Positions 1-8,473 of a stretch of 64,000 nt of DNA are shown one piece after another. Both the position numbers and the translations under genes were made by a program. The first letter of the stretch is position 1. Each line of letters starts with the position of its first letter. The notes below the pieces were generated by a model. That model was not told where the DNA came from, ran no database searches, and saw only the letters and a list, made by a program, of their open reading frames with translations. Source of the DNA: Deltaproteobacteria bacterium (GTDB lineage: Bacteria; Acidobacteriota; Thermoanaerobaculia; Multivoradales; JAHZIX01). The stretch is taken from positions 202,609 through 266,608 of the forward strand of contig JAHZIX010000005.1 of assembly GCA_022601195.1 (NCBI GenBank). The letters are read 5' to 3'.

Positions 1-735
1 GGTGGAGTTGTCTTCGAGGCAATTACCTTTCCGCGCGGCCTCCAGGGCCTTCTCGAGGAGCTCTAGGGAGGGCTCCTCCGGAGATGAGGTTGAAAAGATA
101 GCGAGATCTTCTTGGTTCTGCGGGGACCACAGCCGGTAGGTGCGGGGGTCCAGCCGGCTGTCTTGAACGAAAGCTAGGGTGCCACCTTCGGAGTCCTGAT
201 CGCCACTTTGGCGTGCTACTTGCCACGCTGTGAACGTCCATAGCTGTAGGCGGCGGCGGACGGGGCCACAGGCATTGAGAGTCACGGTGCTGTCGGGTTG
301 ACCGGTGAGAGATGCGACCCACTCCATTTCCGGAGAGCGGTAACGGGCCTCCTGAGCAGCCCATTGGTTGTGAAAGAAGCGGTGCCGGTTGTCCTTGCCG
401 CGACGGTCCCAGAAAACCTCGACGAAGCGTTCCCGTTCGAGGTCTTCGGTCAGAGACTCGAAGAGCCGCACTTCTTCTTCCGTCGCCAACAGAGAAACGC
501 TCTTCAACCACGCACTATAAGTTGTGACGACCCGCGGTTTGGGTTGTTCCGCTGCTTCGTCCTTCGGAGCTAGAGCGGCAAGAACGAGAAGGCAGCAGAG
601 GCACTTCAGGACAGTGGGGCGGCACCTGCGGCCAAGGGCGCGGGGGGAAAAGTGGTTCAGGGATAGGGCACCGCGGGCAGAGGAAGGTTCGGCGCGGTGG
701 CGGCGGACCGGAGCTTGGCTGCGATTGGCGATCAT
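1..735 (-). CDS. GWxTD-domain-like protein, C-terminus beyond left edge
   Basis: An open frame of 245 codons runs from an ATG at 735 to the left edge without a stop, so the gene is partial. GGAGAGG stands just before the ATG. The N-terminus is basic for about 45 residues, followed by a hydrophobic segment (KCLCCLLVLAALA) that looks like a membrane anchor or late signal sequence. Further on, the pattern ERFVEVFWDRRGKDN followed by a basic/aromatic stretch matches the N-terminal half of GWxTD domains (ERF-x3-FW-x-RRDP), a family frequent in Acidobacteriota whose role is unknown. The GWxTD signature itself would lie past the edge or is absent. The smaller open frames in this stretch are shadows of it. 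Confidence 0.6.
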   Translation of the reverse strand, partial: MIANRSQAPVRRHRAEPSSARGALSLNHFSPRALGRRCRPTVLKCLCCLLVLAALAPKDEAAEQPKPRVVTTYSAWLKSVSLLATEEEVRLFESLTEDLERERFVEVFWDRRGKDNRHRFFHNQWAAQEARYRSPEMEWVASLTGQPDSTVTLNACGPVRRRLQLWTFTAWQVARQSGDQDSEGGTLAFVQDSRLDPRTYRLWSPQNQEDLAIFSTSSPEEPSLELLEKALEAARKGNCLEDNST

Positions 736-1297
736 CCCTCTCCTTTCGTCTTCCTCGGTCATGGCAGTGGTTGGGTAGCCAGATCTTTCTGCATGGACGG
801 TGCCACTCCTTGTGGCCAAGGTCCAACATACCCCGTGGAGCTTCAAACCGGCCCGTGGTCCTGCAAACCGGCAACCTCTAGCCTCAGCCAGCTCCCGCTA
901 GGAGCTGGCTGAGCCGGGTACATTGTCCTCGATTTCGGACAGCTCAGTCTCCCGTTCGGTTCTTTCGCTCTACGTCGAGGGGTTCGGCGGGCCGACTGGG
1001 CCAGGCACCCAAGGCAGCCAGGGCTGTCGCTACTCCCATTCATCTCCTTTCCCATCCATTCCAGCCACCGAGCTCTCTCTGAAAGTCGGGATCTAGATCT
1101 CACCAATAGGAGATACGGAGGCCAGCGATCTTCAGATGAACCTGAGGACGACGGACAGGCGCGCTGGAGCGGGGGAGCGACCAAACTGCCGTCATCGAAA
1201 TCGATGGTGCCGGGAGTGTCCCGGCGTCGTCATCGCCCCTAGCAGGGAATTGCTGCCGGGGGTTCCATTGATCTCTTGATTCGAAGGACGGATTGAA
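736..1297. other. Non-coding divergent intergenic region with two strong hairpins
   Basis: No open frame here looks like a protein. It separates the leftward GWxTD gene from the rightward secreted-protein operon and so should hold both promoters, though I find no convincing -35/-10 pair. It contains a perfect 13-bp stem with 5-nt loop at 883-913 and a 7-bp stem with 3-nt loop at 1209-1225 (GCCGGGA/TCCCGGC). Neither is followed by a T-run on either strand. Confidence 0.6.
883..913. other. Perfect 13-bp hairpin in divergent intergenic region
   Basis: CTCAGCCAGCTCC pairs exactly with GGAGCTGGCTGAG across the loop CGCTA. There is no T-tract on either side, so it is not a classical terminator. 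It may be part of a small RNA or a long 5' leader. Confidence 0.5.
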
Positions 1298-1885
1298 ATG
1301 AAGATAACTTGGGTTCGAATGCCCTTCGCCTTAGCGCTGCTGGCGATTCTCGGTTGGCCCCAAATGGCTGAGAGCACGACCTTGCAGCGCCAAGGTTTAG
1401 ATGCCCTAGTGGCTCACCACGAGACGGTGGTGGTGGCCGAGGTTCTCGACGCCTTTTCCTATTGGAATGCCGATGGCTCGATGATTCTCACCGACGTTTA
1501 CATCAAGACCGAGCAACCGTTGAAAGGGGACCGCTTGACCGAGGAGCTCACGGTAACCCTGTTGGGAGGCTCAGTGGGGGAAATCACTACCCTCATTCTC
1601 GGCGGTGCCGAGTTGGTACCCGGCGACACTTACCTACTCTTTCTCAATGAAGAGAATTTACTGCCGGGTTTTTCCGCTTTGACGGTGCGTGAGCATTCTC
1701 AGGGCGTGTTCGATGTCGTCGAAAGGGAGAATGGCGAGCTGCGGTTGGTCAGCCAGGCGAGCTCGGGGGGATTGCTTCCTGATAGCCGAGGTAACTCGGC
1801 AGCTCCGGGAGGGGCGGAAGGTTTGCTTTTGGAAGAGGCCCTCCGATCCATCGCGGCTCTGATCGAAGAGGGGGTGAAATCATGA
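1298..1885 (+). CDS. Secreted protein of unknown family
   Basis: This 195-residue protein starts with a short signal peptide (about MKITWVRMPFALALLAILGW), so it is probably exported. The body is rich in beta-type hydrophobic strands and acidic residues (VVVAEVLDAFSYW, GDTYLLFLNEEN), with a Gly/Ser-rich linker near residue 155-170 and an acidic helix at the end. I recognise no catalytic motif. The last codons overlap the start of the next gene by ATGA at 1882-1885, so it is translationally coupled to the metalloprotease; such pairings suggest an accessory or inhibitor-like role, which is inference. Function unknown. Confidence 0.75.
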   Translation: MKITWVRMPFALALLAILGWPQMAESTTLQRQGLDALVAHHETVVVAEVLDAFSYWNADGSMILTDVYIKTEQPLKGDRLTEELTVTLLGGSVGEITTLILGGAELVPGDTYLLFLNEENLLPGFSALTVREHSQGVFDVVERENGELRLVSQASSGGLLPDSRGNSAAPGGAEGLLLEEALRSIAALIEEGVKS

Positions 1886-2955
1886 GGTTCTCCCCGGTGG
1901 CCTGCCGCTCTTTCGCTTGGATCTTCTTCTCCCTGGTTTGCCTCGCTGCGGTGACTCCAGCCCATGCTTTTCGAATGCTTCAAAACGACACCACGGGTCG
2001 AATCACCGCCAGTCGGCTGGTGGAATGCGATGCCCGGGGAGGGTTTGCCCATTGGACCGACTACGACATTGCTTGGCGTTGGAATGCAGCCAATCAAGGG
2101 GTCGACAAGCTCGTTCCACTACTCAATGGCCTGGCCACCTGGAGAGGGGCGACGAACTCCGCCTACAACCTTTTCTATGGCGGCGCCACGACGGCCGGTT
2201 TCGTTACCGACGGAGCCAACTCCGTCCTGTGGGCTGAAGGCAATGGCTGCACCGGTGGCTGCCTGGCCCTCACCGCACTGGTGCTGGAGAGTGGACAGGA
2301 GATCATCGAGTCGGACATTACCTTCAACGACCTGTTCGACTGGAACACGGATGGAACCAATTTTGATACCGAAGCGGTCATGGTTCACGAATTGGGTCAC
2401 TCCTTGGGGATACATCACACAGACCTTCTCACCCTGCCTCGGCCCTCCATGTTCGACCCCTATTTTGGAGTAGCGGGTCGGACTCTCGAAGATGACGATC
2501 GGGCGGCTCTGGAGTGTTCCATCGACCGCTACGGCGGTCGAGGCATGGGAGTCGAATATCAGGCCAACGTAGAGGGTTTGCCTTGGTCTAGTTGGATGCA
2601 AAACGGCGCCACAGCGGGCACCACGGGCCAGTCTCTGCAAATGGAAGCGACTCGAATCCGACTGCTTCAACCTCAAGCGGGGATCTCGGTTTGTTATCGG
2701 GCTCACGTCGCGGTGCAGGGTTGGATGAACCCGGTTTGCAATGGCACCATAGCCGGTACCGTGGGACAGAATCGCCGCATGGAAGCGGTCACGGTGGACC
2801 TGGTAGGGGCCCCTTCCGGCTGCTCCGTGGTGTATAGGGCCCACGTCAAGGATCTCGGTTGGTTGCCCTGGGTGAGCAACGGCGCTGTCGCTGGGACGAC
2901 GGGCCAAAGCCGGCGCATGGAGGCTCTGCAAGTGCGCCTCCTGGGCTGTCCTTAG
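1882..2955 (+). CDS. Secreted matrixin-like zinc metalloprotease with three ChW repeats
   Basis: The 357-residue protein has a signal peptide (to about residue 29, APAHA-like end). The metzincin zinc motif HELGHSLGIHH is at residues 169-179, with all three histidines and the catalytic Glu170 present, so an active secreted peptidase of M10/matrixin type is likely. Residues about 222-357 form three repeats of the pattern V-x-YRAHV-x4-GW-x5-NG-x2-AGT-x-GQ-x-RRMEA. This is the Clostridial hydrophobic (ChW) repeat, normally found in Firmicutes surface and secreted proteins, where it is thought to bind partners or substrates. It is coupled to the upstream gene by a 4-base overlap and followed by a terminator. 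Confidence 0.88.
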   Translation: MRFSPVACRSFAWIFFSLVCLAAVTPAHAFRMLQNDTTGRITASRLVECDARGGFAHWTDYDIAWRWNAANQGVDKLVPLLNGLATWRGATNSAYNLFYGGATTAGFVTDGANSVLWAEGNGCTGGCLALTALVLESGQEIIESDITFNDLFDWNTDGTNFDTEAVMVHELGHSLGIHHTDLLTLPRPSMFDPYFGVAGRTLEDDDRAALECSIDRYGGRGMGVEYQANVEGLPWSSWMQNGATAGTTGQSLQMEATRIRLLQPQAGISVCYRAHVAVQGWMNPVCNGTIAGTVGQNRRMEAVTVDLVGAPSGCSVVYRAHVKDLGWLPWVSNGAVAGTTGQSRRMEALQVRLLGCP

Positions 2956-3012
2956 GAGTCCACTCTGACCAGGTTCCCACTAGAACGAACCAGGCTAGCG
3001 AATTTGTTCGGC

Positions 3013-3053
3013 AGGCCCCGAGAGGCCATCGCAACCTCTCGGGGTCTCTTTCT
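3013..3053 (+). terminator. Rho-independent terminator of the metalloprotease operon
   Basis: CCCCGAGAGG (3016-3025) pairs perfectly with CCTCTCGGGG (3035-3044) across a 9-nt loop and is followed by TCTCTTTCT. It lies about 60 bases after the protease stop. Confidence 0.9.
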
Positions 3054-3096
3054 GGATCAATCTCTTTCTCTAGCCGGGACCAGAGATGCCGAGATC

Positions 3097-4485
3097 TTAT
3101 GGAAAGGTCAGGCTCCAGGCGGAGGTATCTCCGGACTCGAAACCATCGGCGAAAATGGTGTTGGAGGTGAGTTGAAGCAGGAAGGCTCCTTCATCTCCCG
3201 AATCGAGAACCGCCTCGAAGACGATGTTCAGGCCGTCGTCGCTCATGTGATAGCCATCCACTATGCCTCTCACCGTATCGATGATGCCCAGACCGGTCAC
3301 CTCAGTGACGCCTTCCTGAACGATCAGCACGTCGTTGAGGAAAAGTCCGGAGTCGACGGTGGTGTCCGGATCATCCCAGTCTCCAAACCACAGTACATCG
3401 CCGCTGTCGCTGATCTCCACCGGGCCACTGCCGAAGCTGGTGAACAGGAAGGTGCCGCCGATGGCGGGGAGACTGTCTCCCTCTTGGATTAGCTTGGCAC
3501 CGTTGTGGATGATGACTGAGTTGGTGGTGCTGTCACCGTCCAGGCTGCCCCGGTAGACGTGGTCTCCCGCGGCGTTTAGGTCCAAGGTGGAGGAGGTCAA
3601 GGTGGCCCAATTGCGCCCGGCGATGGGAGAGGGGTCGCCCTCCTGAGCGATCTCCGTAAAGGCTCCGTCCCAGAGATAAATGGCGTCGGCTCCAGGGATA
3701 TCGACAGCGAAGAGCACGTCTCCACTACCGTTGATGGCGGTTTCGTGGGGGCCCGTACCAAAGTCCGTGAGGGCGGTGGCCTGACCGGTCAGGATGTCGC
3801 CTTCGGCAGCGATCAGCTCACTGGTGACGATGCCTCCCAGGGTTTCATCACTGGTCCAGAGGGTCAGGGCTCGGTCGACGGTCGAAGGAATCGCCGGATC
3901 GTCCACCGAAGCGGTCACCAGGAGTTGACCCGGGTCGTTGATCTTGACGTCGAAAATGCCGATCAAGGGAGTCATGGGGGATAGGTCCGGGAAATCGCCT
4001 CCTTCCTGAAGCACGAGCACCGTGCCCACCGGCAGGGACGTGGCGGTGTCGAGGTAAGCGTGAACCGAGCTGTCCTCACCGGTCATGGCGCCGTCGAGGA
4101 AGAAGTTGAATCCGCTTTGGCCACTATTGTTGAGGGTAATGGAGTCGAAGGACCCCAGGGTGATGCCGGCAGGTCCATTGAGACTGTCCCCTTCCTGGAA
4201 GGCCAGGGATCCGTTCTCCAATAGGACGTTGTCGATGTCGGTGTTGGCATTGTCGGTATCCGCTTCCACCAGCCAGTCCCCACTGTTATTGATGGCGAAA
4301 GTGGAAATGCTGGTGACGTTGCCAACGCCAGCTACGGTGTCCCCTTCCACCACGAGGGGAGTGATTGGCGGCGGCCCTGCCGAGGCGGTTCCTGCGACCG
4401 GGATTAGGATGAGGCCGGCGATGACGTAGCGCTTCATGGACGTCACCCAAGGCTGTAGCCCTGGGCCCTTTTGTGAAGTGTTCAT
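3097..4485 (-). CDS. Secreted beta-rich repeat protein with FADGFESGDTSAW C-terminal tail
   Basis: The protein has about 462 residues from the ATG at 4485, chosen because GGAGGA lies six bases upstream; a longer start at 4509 and a shorter one at 4437 are possible. A signal peptide ends around AGTASA. The body repeats a unit with 'INNSGDWLV/LNNSGQSGF/INGSGDVLF/LNAAGDHVY/ISDSGDVLW' cores together with 'xxEGD' turns. Such repeats usually form a beta-propeller or solenoid and are common in secreted proteins of unknown role. The last residues, IFADGFESGDTSAWS, are shared with the SGNH hydrolase at 8424-10172 and may be a sorting or anchoring tail (inference). Confidence 0.78.
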   Translation of the reverse strand: MNTSQKGPGLQPWVTSMKRYVIAGLILIPVAGTASAGPPPITPLVVEGDTVAGVGNVTSISTFAINNSGDWLVEADTDNANTDIDNVLLENGSLAFQEGDSLNGPAGITLGSFDSITLNNSGQSGFNFFLDGAMTGEDSSVHAYLDTATSLPVGTVLVLQEGGDFPDLSPMTPLIGIFDVKINDPGQLLVTASVDDPAIPSTVDRALTLWTSDETLGGIVTSELIAAEGDILTGQATALTDFGTGPHETAINGSGDVLFAVDIPGADAIYLWDGAFTEIAQEGDPSPIAGRNWATLTSSTLDLNAAGDHVYRGSLDGDSTTNSVIIHNGAKLIQEGDSLPAIGGTFLFTSFGSGPVEISDSGDVLWFGDWDDPDTTVDSGLFLNDVLIVQEGVTEVTGLGIIDTVRGIVDGYHMSDDGLNIVFEAVLDSGDEGAFLLQLTSNTIFADGFESGDTSAWSLTFP

Positions 4486-4527
4486 GGGCATTCCTCCAAG
4501 AGATGGCAAATAGAATCGACAAAGAAC

Positions 4528-4542
4528 TATATCTAAGATATA
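4528..4542. promoter_or_regulatory. AT-rich palindrome upstream of tagged secreted protein gene
   Basis: TATATCT-A-AGATATA is a 7-bp inverted repeat about 45 bases upstream of the start at 4485, in a short AT-rich patch that stands out from the GC-rich surroundings. It could be an operator or overlap the -10 region. Confidence 0.35.
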
Positions 4543-4655
4543 TCACCGTCCCGTCGATGGGCTCTCGAATAAGGGGAACTAGTTGCCGCTTTTCACTCTG
4601 ATTTACAGCTCCTCTCGGTGGTGAGAGCCGCGAGGAGAAGGCTTGAAGGGCAGAG

Positions 4656-6113
4656 CTAGGGAGAGGCGTCTGGCGACAGAGCTACAGCGATCAGGTGCTT
4701 GGCGTCTCGGAGGAAGAGGGTGCCGTGGGAGAGCACTGGCGCGGCCCAGGCCGGCGAGTGATAAGCCGGTGGCGGAGTCGACGTTTTGGAGCCGGATCGA
4801 TGACCAGCTCCATCGGTTATCGCCGGTAGGATCCAGGGATCCCACTCCTGGACGAGCTCGAAGCCACTCGACTGGGCCTTGATAAGTAAAACTGGCCCAT
4901 TCTCCGACTGTACTAGCAGGTGACCATCTGCATAGAGCAGGGAGGAGCGGCCCAAACCGGGCTTCGTCCACTCGATCTTCCCCGACTCCAGATGAACGCT
5001 CCTCAACTCGGCGTTACCGCGGCCCGAGCCGCTGGAGCCGTAGAGGTAGCCGTCATGAAAAACCGGAGTACTCCAATGGCTCGCCAGGCTCTTGGCGCGT
5101 TTCTTGGACTCTTCCCACAGCACCTTGTAGCCGTTTTCGTGGACCTGAAGTAGAGCGCCACCGGGGCTGTAGGATTCGGTGAGAAAGACTCGATCCCCAG
5201 CGACCACGGGAGTGGCGGCATTGACGGTGGTGAGTTTTTTGGCTCGCCACGGAAAGGAGAAATCCTCTTTGCCGGAGGCTGGCTCGAAGGCCACCAGGCC
5301 ACCGCGACCGAAGACGAAGCCGAATCGGCGATTGCCAATGGTAGCCAGCACTGGAGAGCTGTAGCTGGCCAGCTCGTTGGAGAGGGTGTAAACCGTCTTA
5401 CCTGTGTCTTTGTGGAAAGCGACGATGCCGGTGTCGTTGCCCTGGGTTTCTCCCGATTGGATACCGGGGGAGTCCGGGGGGCTGCCGCCCACCATGGCGA
5501 TGAGCAGGTTCCCTTCGATCACCGGAGAGCTGCCGACGCCGAAAAAGTTGGTGACCACTCCAAAGTCCTTTTCGGTGTCCCGCTCCCAGATCAATCTCCC
5601 CGTCGCGGCATCATGGCAGCGGAGCCGGCCTTCGACTCCAAAGGTATAGACCTTGCCAGCCTCGATGAGTGGGGAAGACCGTGGGCCGTTGCTGAAGCCA
5701 TAGCTATCTTCGTAGGACATGGCATATTGAGTCTTCCAGATCTCCTTACCGGTCTCCGGGTGCAGGGCGACCAAGCGAGTATGGACTCCCACGCGATCAA
5801 AGAAGAACAGCCTTCCCTCCGCCGTCGAAGGAGAGCTGTAGCCCTCGCCGATGGGGCGCCGCCAAAGAACTTCTGCTGAAAGCTTGCCGTTCTTGCCGAA
5901 GGGTAGTTTTTCAGTGGATCGGGCATCGGTATTGGGACCGAGGAAGGCTGGCCAATCCTGGCCAGTAGCCTCGGGGTGATTCGATGCGGCGGCGCTCGCC
6001 GGAGCCTCCTTCTGGACATCTGTCGAGGCCACAGGAGGCGAGTCCCAGGCTAGGCAGGAAGAGATCAAAAAGGCGAAAGCAGAATTCCGTAGGCGATTTC
6101 GGGTAGGTTCCAT
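4656..6113 (-). CDS. PQQ-like beta-propeller repeat lipoprotein
   Basis: From the ATG at 6113 the protein has 485 residues; a longer frame reaches 6203, but only the inner start places the hydrophobic segment AFAFLISSC at the N-terminus. Ile-Ser-Ser-Cys resembles a lipobox, so it may be an exported lipoprotein. Repeated blades carry the PQQ-repeat signature (LVALHPETGKEIWKT, LRCHDAATGRLIWE, IVAFHKDTGKTVYTL, SVHLESGKIEWTKPG), as in BamB-like and quinoprotein-like propellers. No quinone-enzyme active site is apparent, so a scaffold role is more likely. It follows the ankyrin-repeat gene in the same direction. Confidence 0.82.
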   Translation of the reverse strand: MEPTRNRLRNSAFAFLISSCLAWDSPPVASTDVQKEAPASAAASNHPEATGQDWPAFLGPNTDARSTEKLPFGKNGKLSAEVLWRRPIGEGYSSPSTAEGRLFFFDRVGVHTRLVALHPETGKEIWKTQYAMSYEDSYGFSNGPRSSPLIEAGKVYTFGVEGRLRCHDAATGRLIWERDTEKDFGVVTNFFGVGSSPVIEGNLLIAMVGGSPPDSPGIQSGETQGNDTGIVAFHKDTGKTVYTLSNELASYSSPVLATIGNRRFGFVFGRGGLVAFEPASGKEDFSFPWRAKKLTTVNAATPVVAGDRVFLTESYSPGGALLQVHENGYKVLWEESKKRAKSLASHWSTPVFHDGYLYGSSGSGRGNAELRSVHLESGKIEWTKPGLGRSSLLYADGHLLVQSENGPVLLIKAQSSGFELVQEWDPWILPAITDGAGHRSGSKTSTPPPAYHSPAWAAPVLSHGTLFLRDAKHLIAVALSPDASP

Positions 6114-6226
6114 GGCAGGAGGATACCAGGGGTCAAAATAGTCTTGGCTGAGCGAAGGGAGCCGCTGAAAGACCGGTCCATCACCACTGAGGTCTCGCGG
6201 CATTGGGTAGCTCGATGTTGAGTGGC

Positions 6227-8473
6227 TCAGTTGTCGGGGTGGGAAGGTTTGGGAGGCGGAGCTGGCCTAAGCAGGTGGAGAATCGTGCGGTCGAGATTCA
6301 GCGAGAGAAGCTCTTCGTCGTCGATCCAGAAGGGCTTGGCATCTGCGGCGAGCAACACCCGAACAATGTCGTCGTGGGCCGCTGCTGCTGCCGCTTCGAG
6401 TGCGGAAATCCCTTCTCGGAACCCTCCCTCGGCTTGGACATCGGCTCCCGCTGCCAGGAGCAGGCGAACCAGCTCGAGGCGACCTTCGTCGGCAGCCGTG
6501 ACCAGTGGCGGAAAGGTGTAGCAAGGGATGTCCGGGTCACCGCCAGCTTCCCAGAGGAGGGAGACCAAATCCAAGTGCCCTTCCATAGCCGCTGCCCCCA
6601 AGGGGGTGCAATCGTCCTGCACGGTGTTTGGGTCGGCGCCGGCTTGCAGGTGCCTTGCCGCGGCAGATCGCTCTCCCAGCGTCGCGGTCCGGTGCAACTG
6701 CACCTGCCTCAGACCACGGGGATGGGCCCCCGCTCCCAATAAGAGCTCCGCGGTCTCCTGCTGGCCGTTTGCTGTCGCTGCCCAAGCGGCGGTACGACCC
6801 TGATCGTTCACGGTGTCGAGACTTGCGCCAGCCTCAATCAACGCACGGACTAGAGATGTATACCCACCGCTGGCAGCGAGATAGAGGGGGGTGTTGCCGT
6901 TCTCGGGGGCCTGGTTGACGTCCGCTCCTGCCGCCAGCAATATTTCAGCGATGTCCGGGTGGCCGCCCTGGATGGCCGAGGCTAGGGCCGTATCGCCGTA
7001 GGACCGGCTGGCGCTGGGGTTGGCACCGGCCTCGAGAAATACCTTCACCAACTGGGAATGGCCGCCGAGGGCTGCCCACATGAGGGGCGTCGAGGTGTCC
7101 GAGGCCTGAGAATTCGGATCCGCTCCTCGTTTCAACAATTCCCGAACGATTTCGACCTGATTGGTTGATGTGGCGACGAACAGGAGGGGAGTCTCCGAGA
7201 TTCCGCTGACATCGAAACCGCCGCCATCGGCGAGCAGGGTGCGAAGGGCTCTGGCATCACCAGCTCGAGTAGAAAAGAGCAGTCGCGCCATGCGAATCTG
7301 GCTCGCAGGAACCCCGGCCTCGAGCAGTACCGCAAAGATCTCCGGGTCCTCGATGCCATAGAACGGCAACTTCACTGGGCGGCCATAGCGGCCCAGTACG
7401 GTTGGCTGGGCACCGTGGTCGAGCAACCGGCGGATGCTGGCAAGGTCACTACGCTGCACGGCAACTGCCAGAGCTGTGCGTTGCTCTTCCAGATTCAAGG
7501 CGTTCGGGTTCGCTCCCGCCCGGAGCAAGGCTTCGGCGAGATCCAGGTGCCCGCCTCGTATGGCCAGGTAAAGAACCGGGACCGAGTCCTGCGCTGCAGC
7601 GTTGGGGTCGGCACCGGCCTCGAGCAGCTGGAGAGCTCCTTCCAGGTCGCCTCTTTCGACAGCGCCGATGAGTTGACGACGCAGGTTGGCCTTTGGGTTC
7701 CGGCGGCGTGCGCCGAACCGGTGCAGTAGGTTCTCCAACTCCCGCCGCCGAGCTGCGACGTCATCGTAGGTCTCAGCCGCGTGCTCGATAACGCTCCAGG
7801 AGGTTTGGCCTCCAGGACTGGCGAGGTTCGGGTCGGCTCCGGCCTCGAGAAGAGCCTCGGCGGCAGTGAGCGATCCCCGCTCCAGAGCATAGAGAAGCGG
7901 GGACCAGCCCTTTTCGTCGGTGGCGTCGACGTTGGCACCGAGTTCGAAGAGTAGGTCCATCATGATCTGAGAGGCCTCAGAATCACGCTGGGAGAGCAGG
8001 TGAAGGGCGGTTTCTCCAACCCCGTTGGGCGTGTCGACCTTGGCTCCGGCGGCGAATAGTTGCCGCACCATGGCTACCGAATCGCCCTTTCCGATGGTGG
8101 CTACCAGGGCCAAGGCGGTGTTGCCGTAGCCACCGCCGCGAGCCTCGGGAGATGCGCCAGTCTCGAGCAGCACCTTCACCGCCTGACTCTCGCCTCGCCA
8201 GGCTGCTTGCACCAGCTGTTCACCGAGAGACTGAGCGCTAGACCCTGAAGCAGCAGGCACGGCTTCAGCAGGTGAAGGGGCAGCAGGCGAGGTGACAATG
8301 CCGGCCGCCTTCTGAGTTTCCGAGCTGCCTGGGAGAGGGCTCAGTAGAAGAAGGCACAGCAGGAACGATAGGCCGAGGGCACCGGGTGGGCGGCGGCATT
8401 CGAGCCTTCGAGAATAGCTTTTCCTACGGCACACTCGCTGTCCAAGCCGAGGTATCCCCACTCTCGAATCCAT
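6227..8473 (-). CDS. Large ankyrin-repeat protein with N-terminal membrane/signal segment
   Basis: The 748-residue frame has an Arg-rich N-terminus, then the hydrophobic stretch LGLSFLLCLLLLSPLPG, so the protein is probably exported or anchored. From about residue 85 to near the end it consists of some sixteen ankyrin repeats (pattern G-x-TALxxA-x2-GHxxlVxxLLeaGAdpN). A less regular section near residues 360-410 separates two blocks. The start is uncertain: 8473 overlaps the end of the upstream gene by 50 bases, and a GTG at 8434 is possible. Ankyrin proteins bind other proteins; the partner is not indicated. It sits between the SGNH hydrolase and PQQ-propeller genes. Confidence 0.85.
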   Translation of the reverse strand: MDSRVGIPRLGQRVCRRKSYSRRLECRRPPGALGLSFLLCLLLLSPLPGSSETQKAAGIVTSPAAPSPAEAVPAASGSSAQSLGEQLVQAAWRGESQAVKVLLETGASPEARGGGYGNTALALVATIGKGDSVAMVRQLFAAGAKVDTPNGVGETALHLLSQRDSEASQIMMDLLFELGANVDATDEKGWSPLLYALERGSLTAAEALLEAGADPNLASPGGQTSWSVIEHAAETYDDVAARRRELENLLHRFGARRRNPKANLRRQLIGAVERGDLEGALQLLEAGADPNAAAQDSVPVLYLAIRGGHLDLAEALLRAGANPNALNLEEQRTALAVAVQRSDLASIRRLLDHGAQPTVLGRYGRPVKLPFYGIEDPEIFAVLLEAGVPASQIRMARLLFSTRAGDARALRTLLADGGGFDVSGISETPLLFVATSTNQVEIVRELLKRGADPNSQASDTSTPLMWAALGGHSQLVKVFLEAGANPSASRSYGDTALASAIQGGHPDIAEILLAAGADVNQAPENGNTPLYLAASGGYTSLVRALIEAGASLDTVNDQGRTAAWAATANGQQETAELLLGAGAHPRGLRQVQLHRTATLGERSAAARHLQAGADPNTVQDDCTPLGAAAMEGHLDLVSLLWEAGGDPDIPCYTFPPLVTAADEGRLELVRLLLAAGADVQAEGGFREGISALEAAAAAAHDDIVRVLLAADAKPFWIDDEELLSLNLDRTILHLLRPAPPPKPSHPDN

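Noticed and set aside
843..1184. 113-residue minus-strand frame in the first intergenic region
   Set aside because: Low-complexity Arg/Ser/Pro-rich text with no start signal; it also crosses the perfect hairpin at 883-913.
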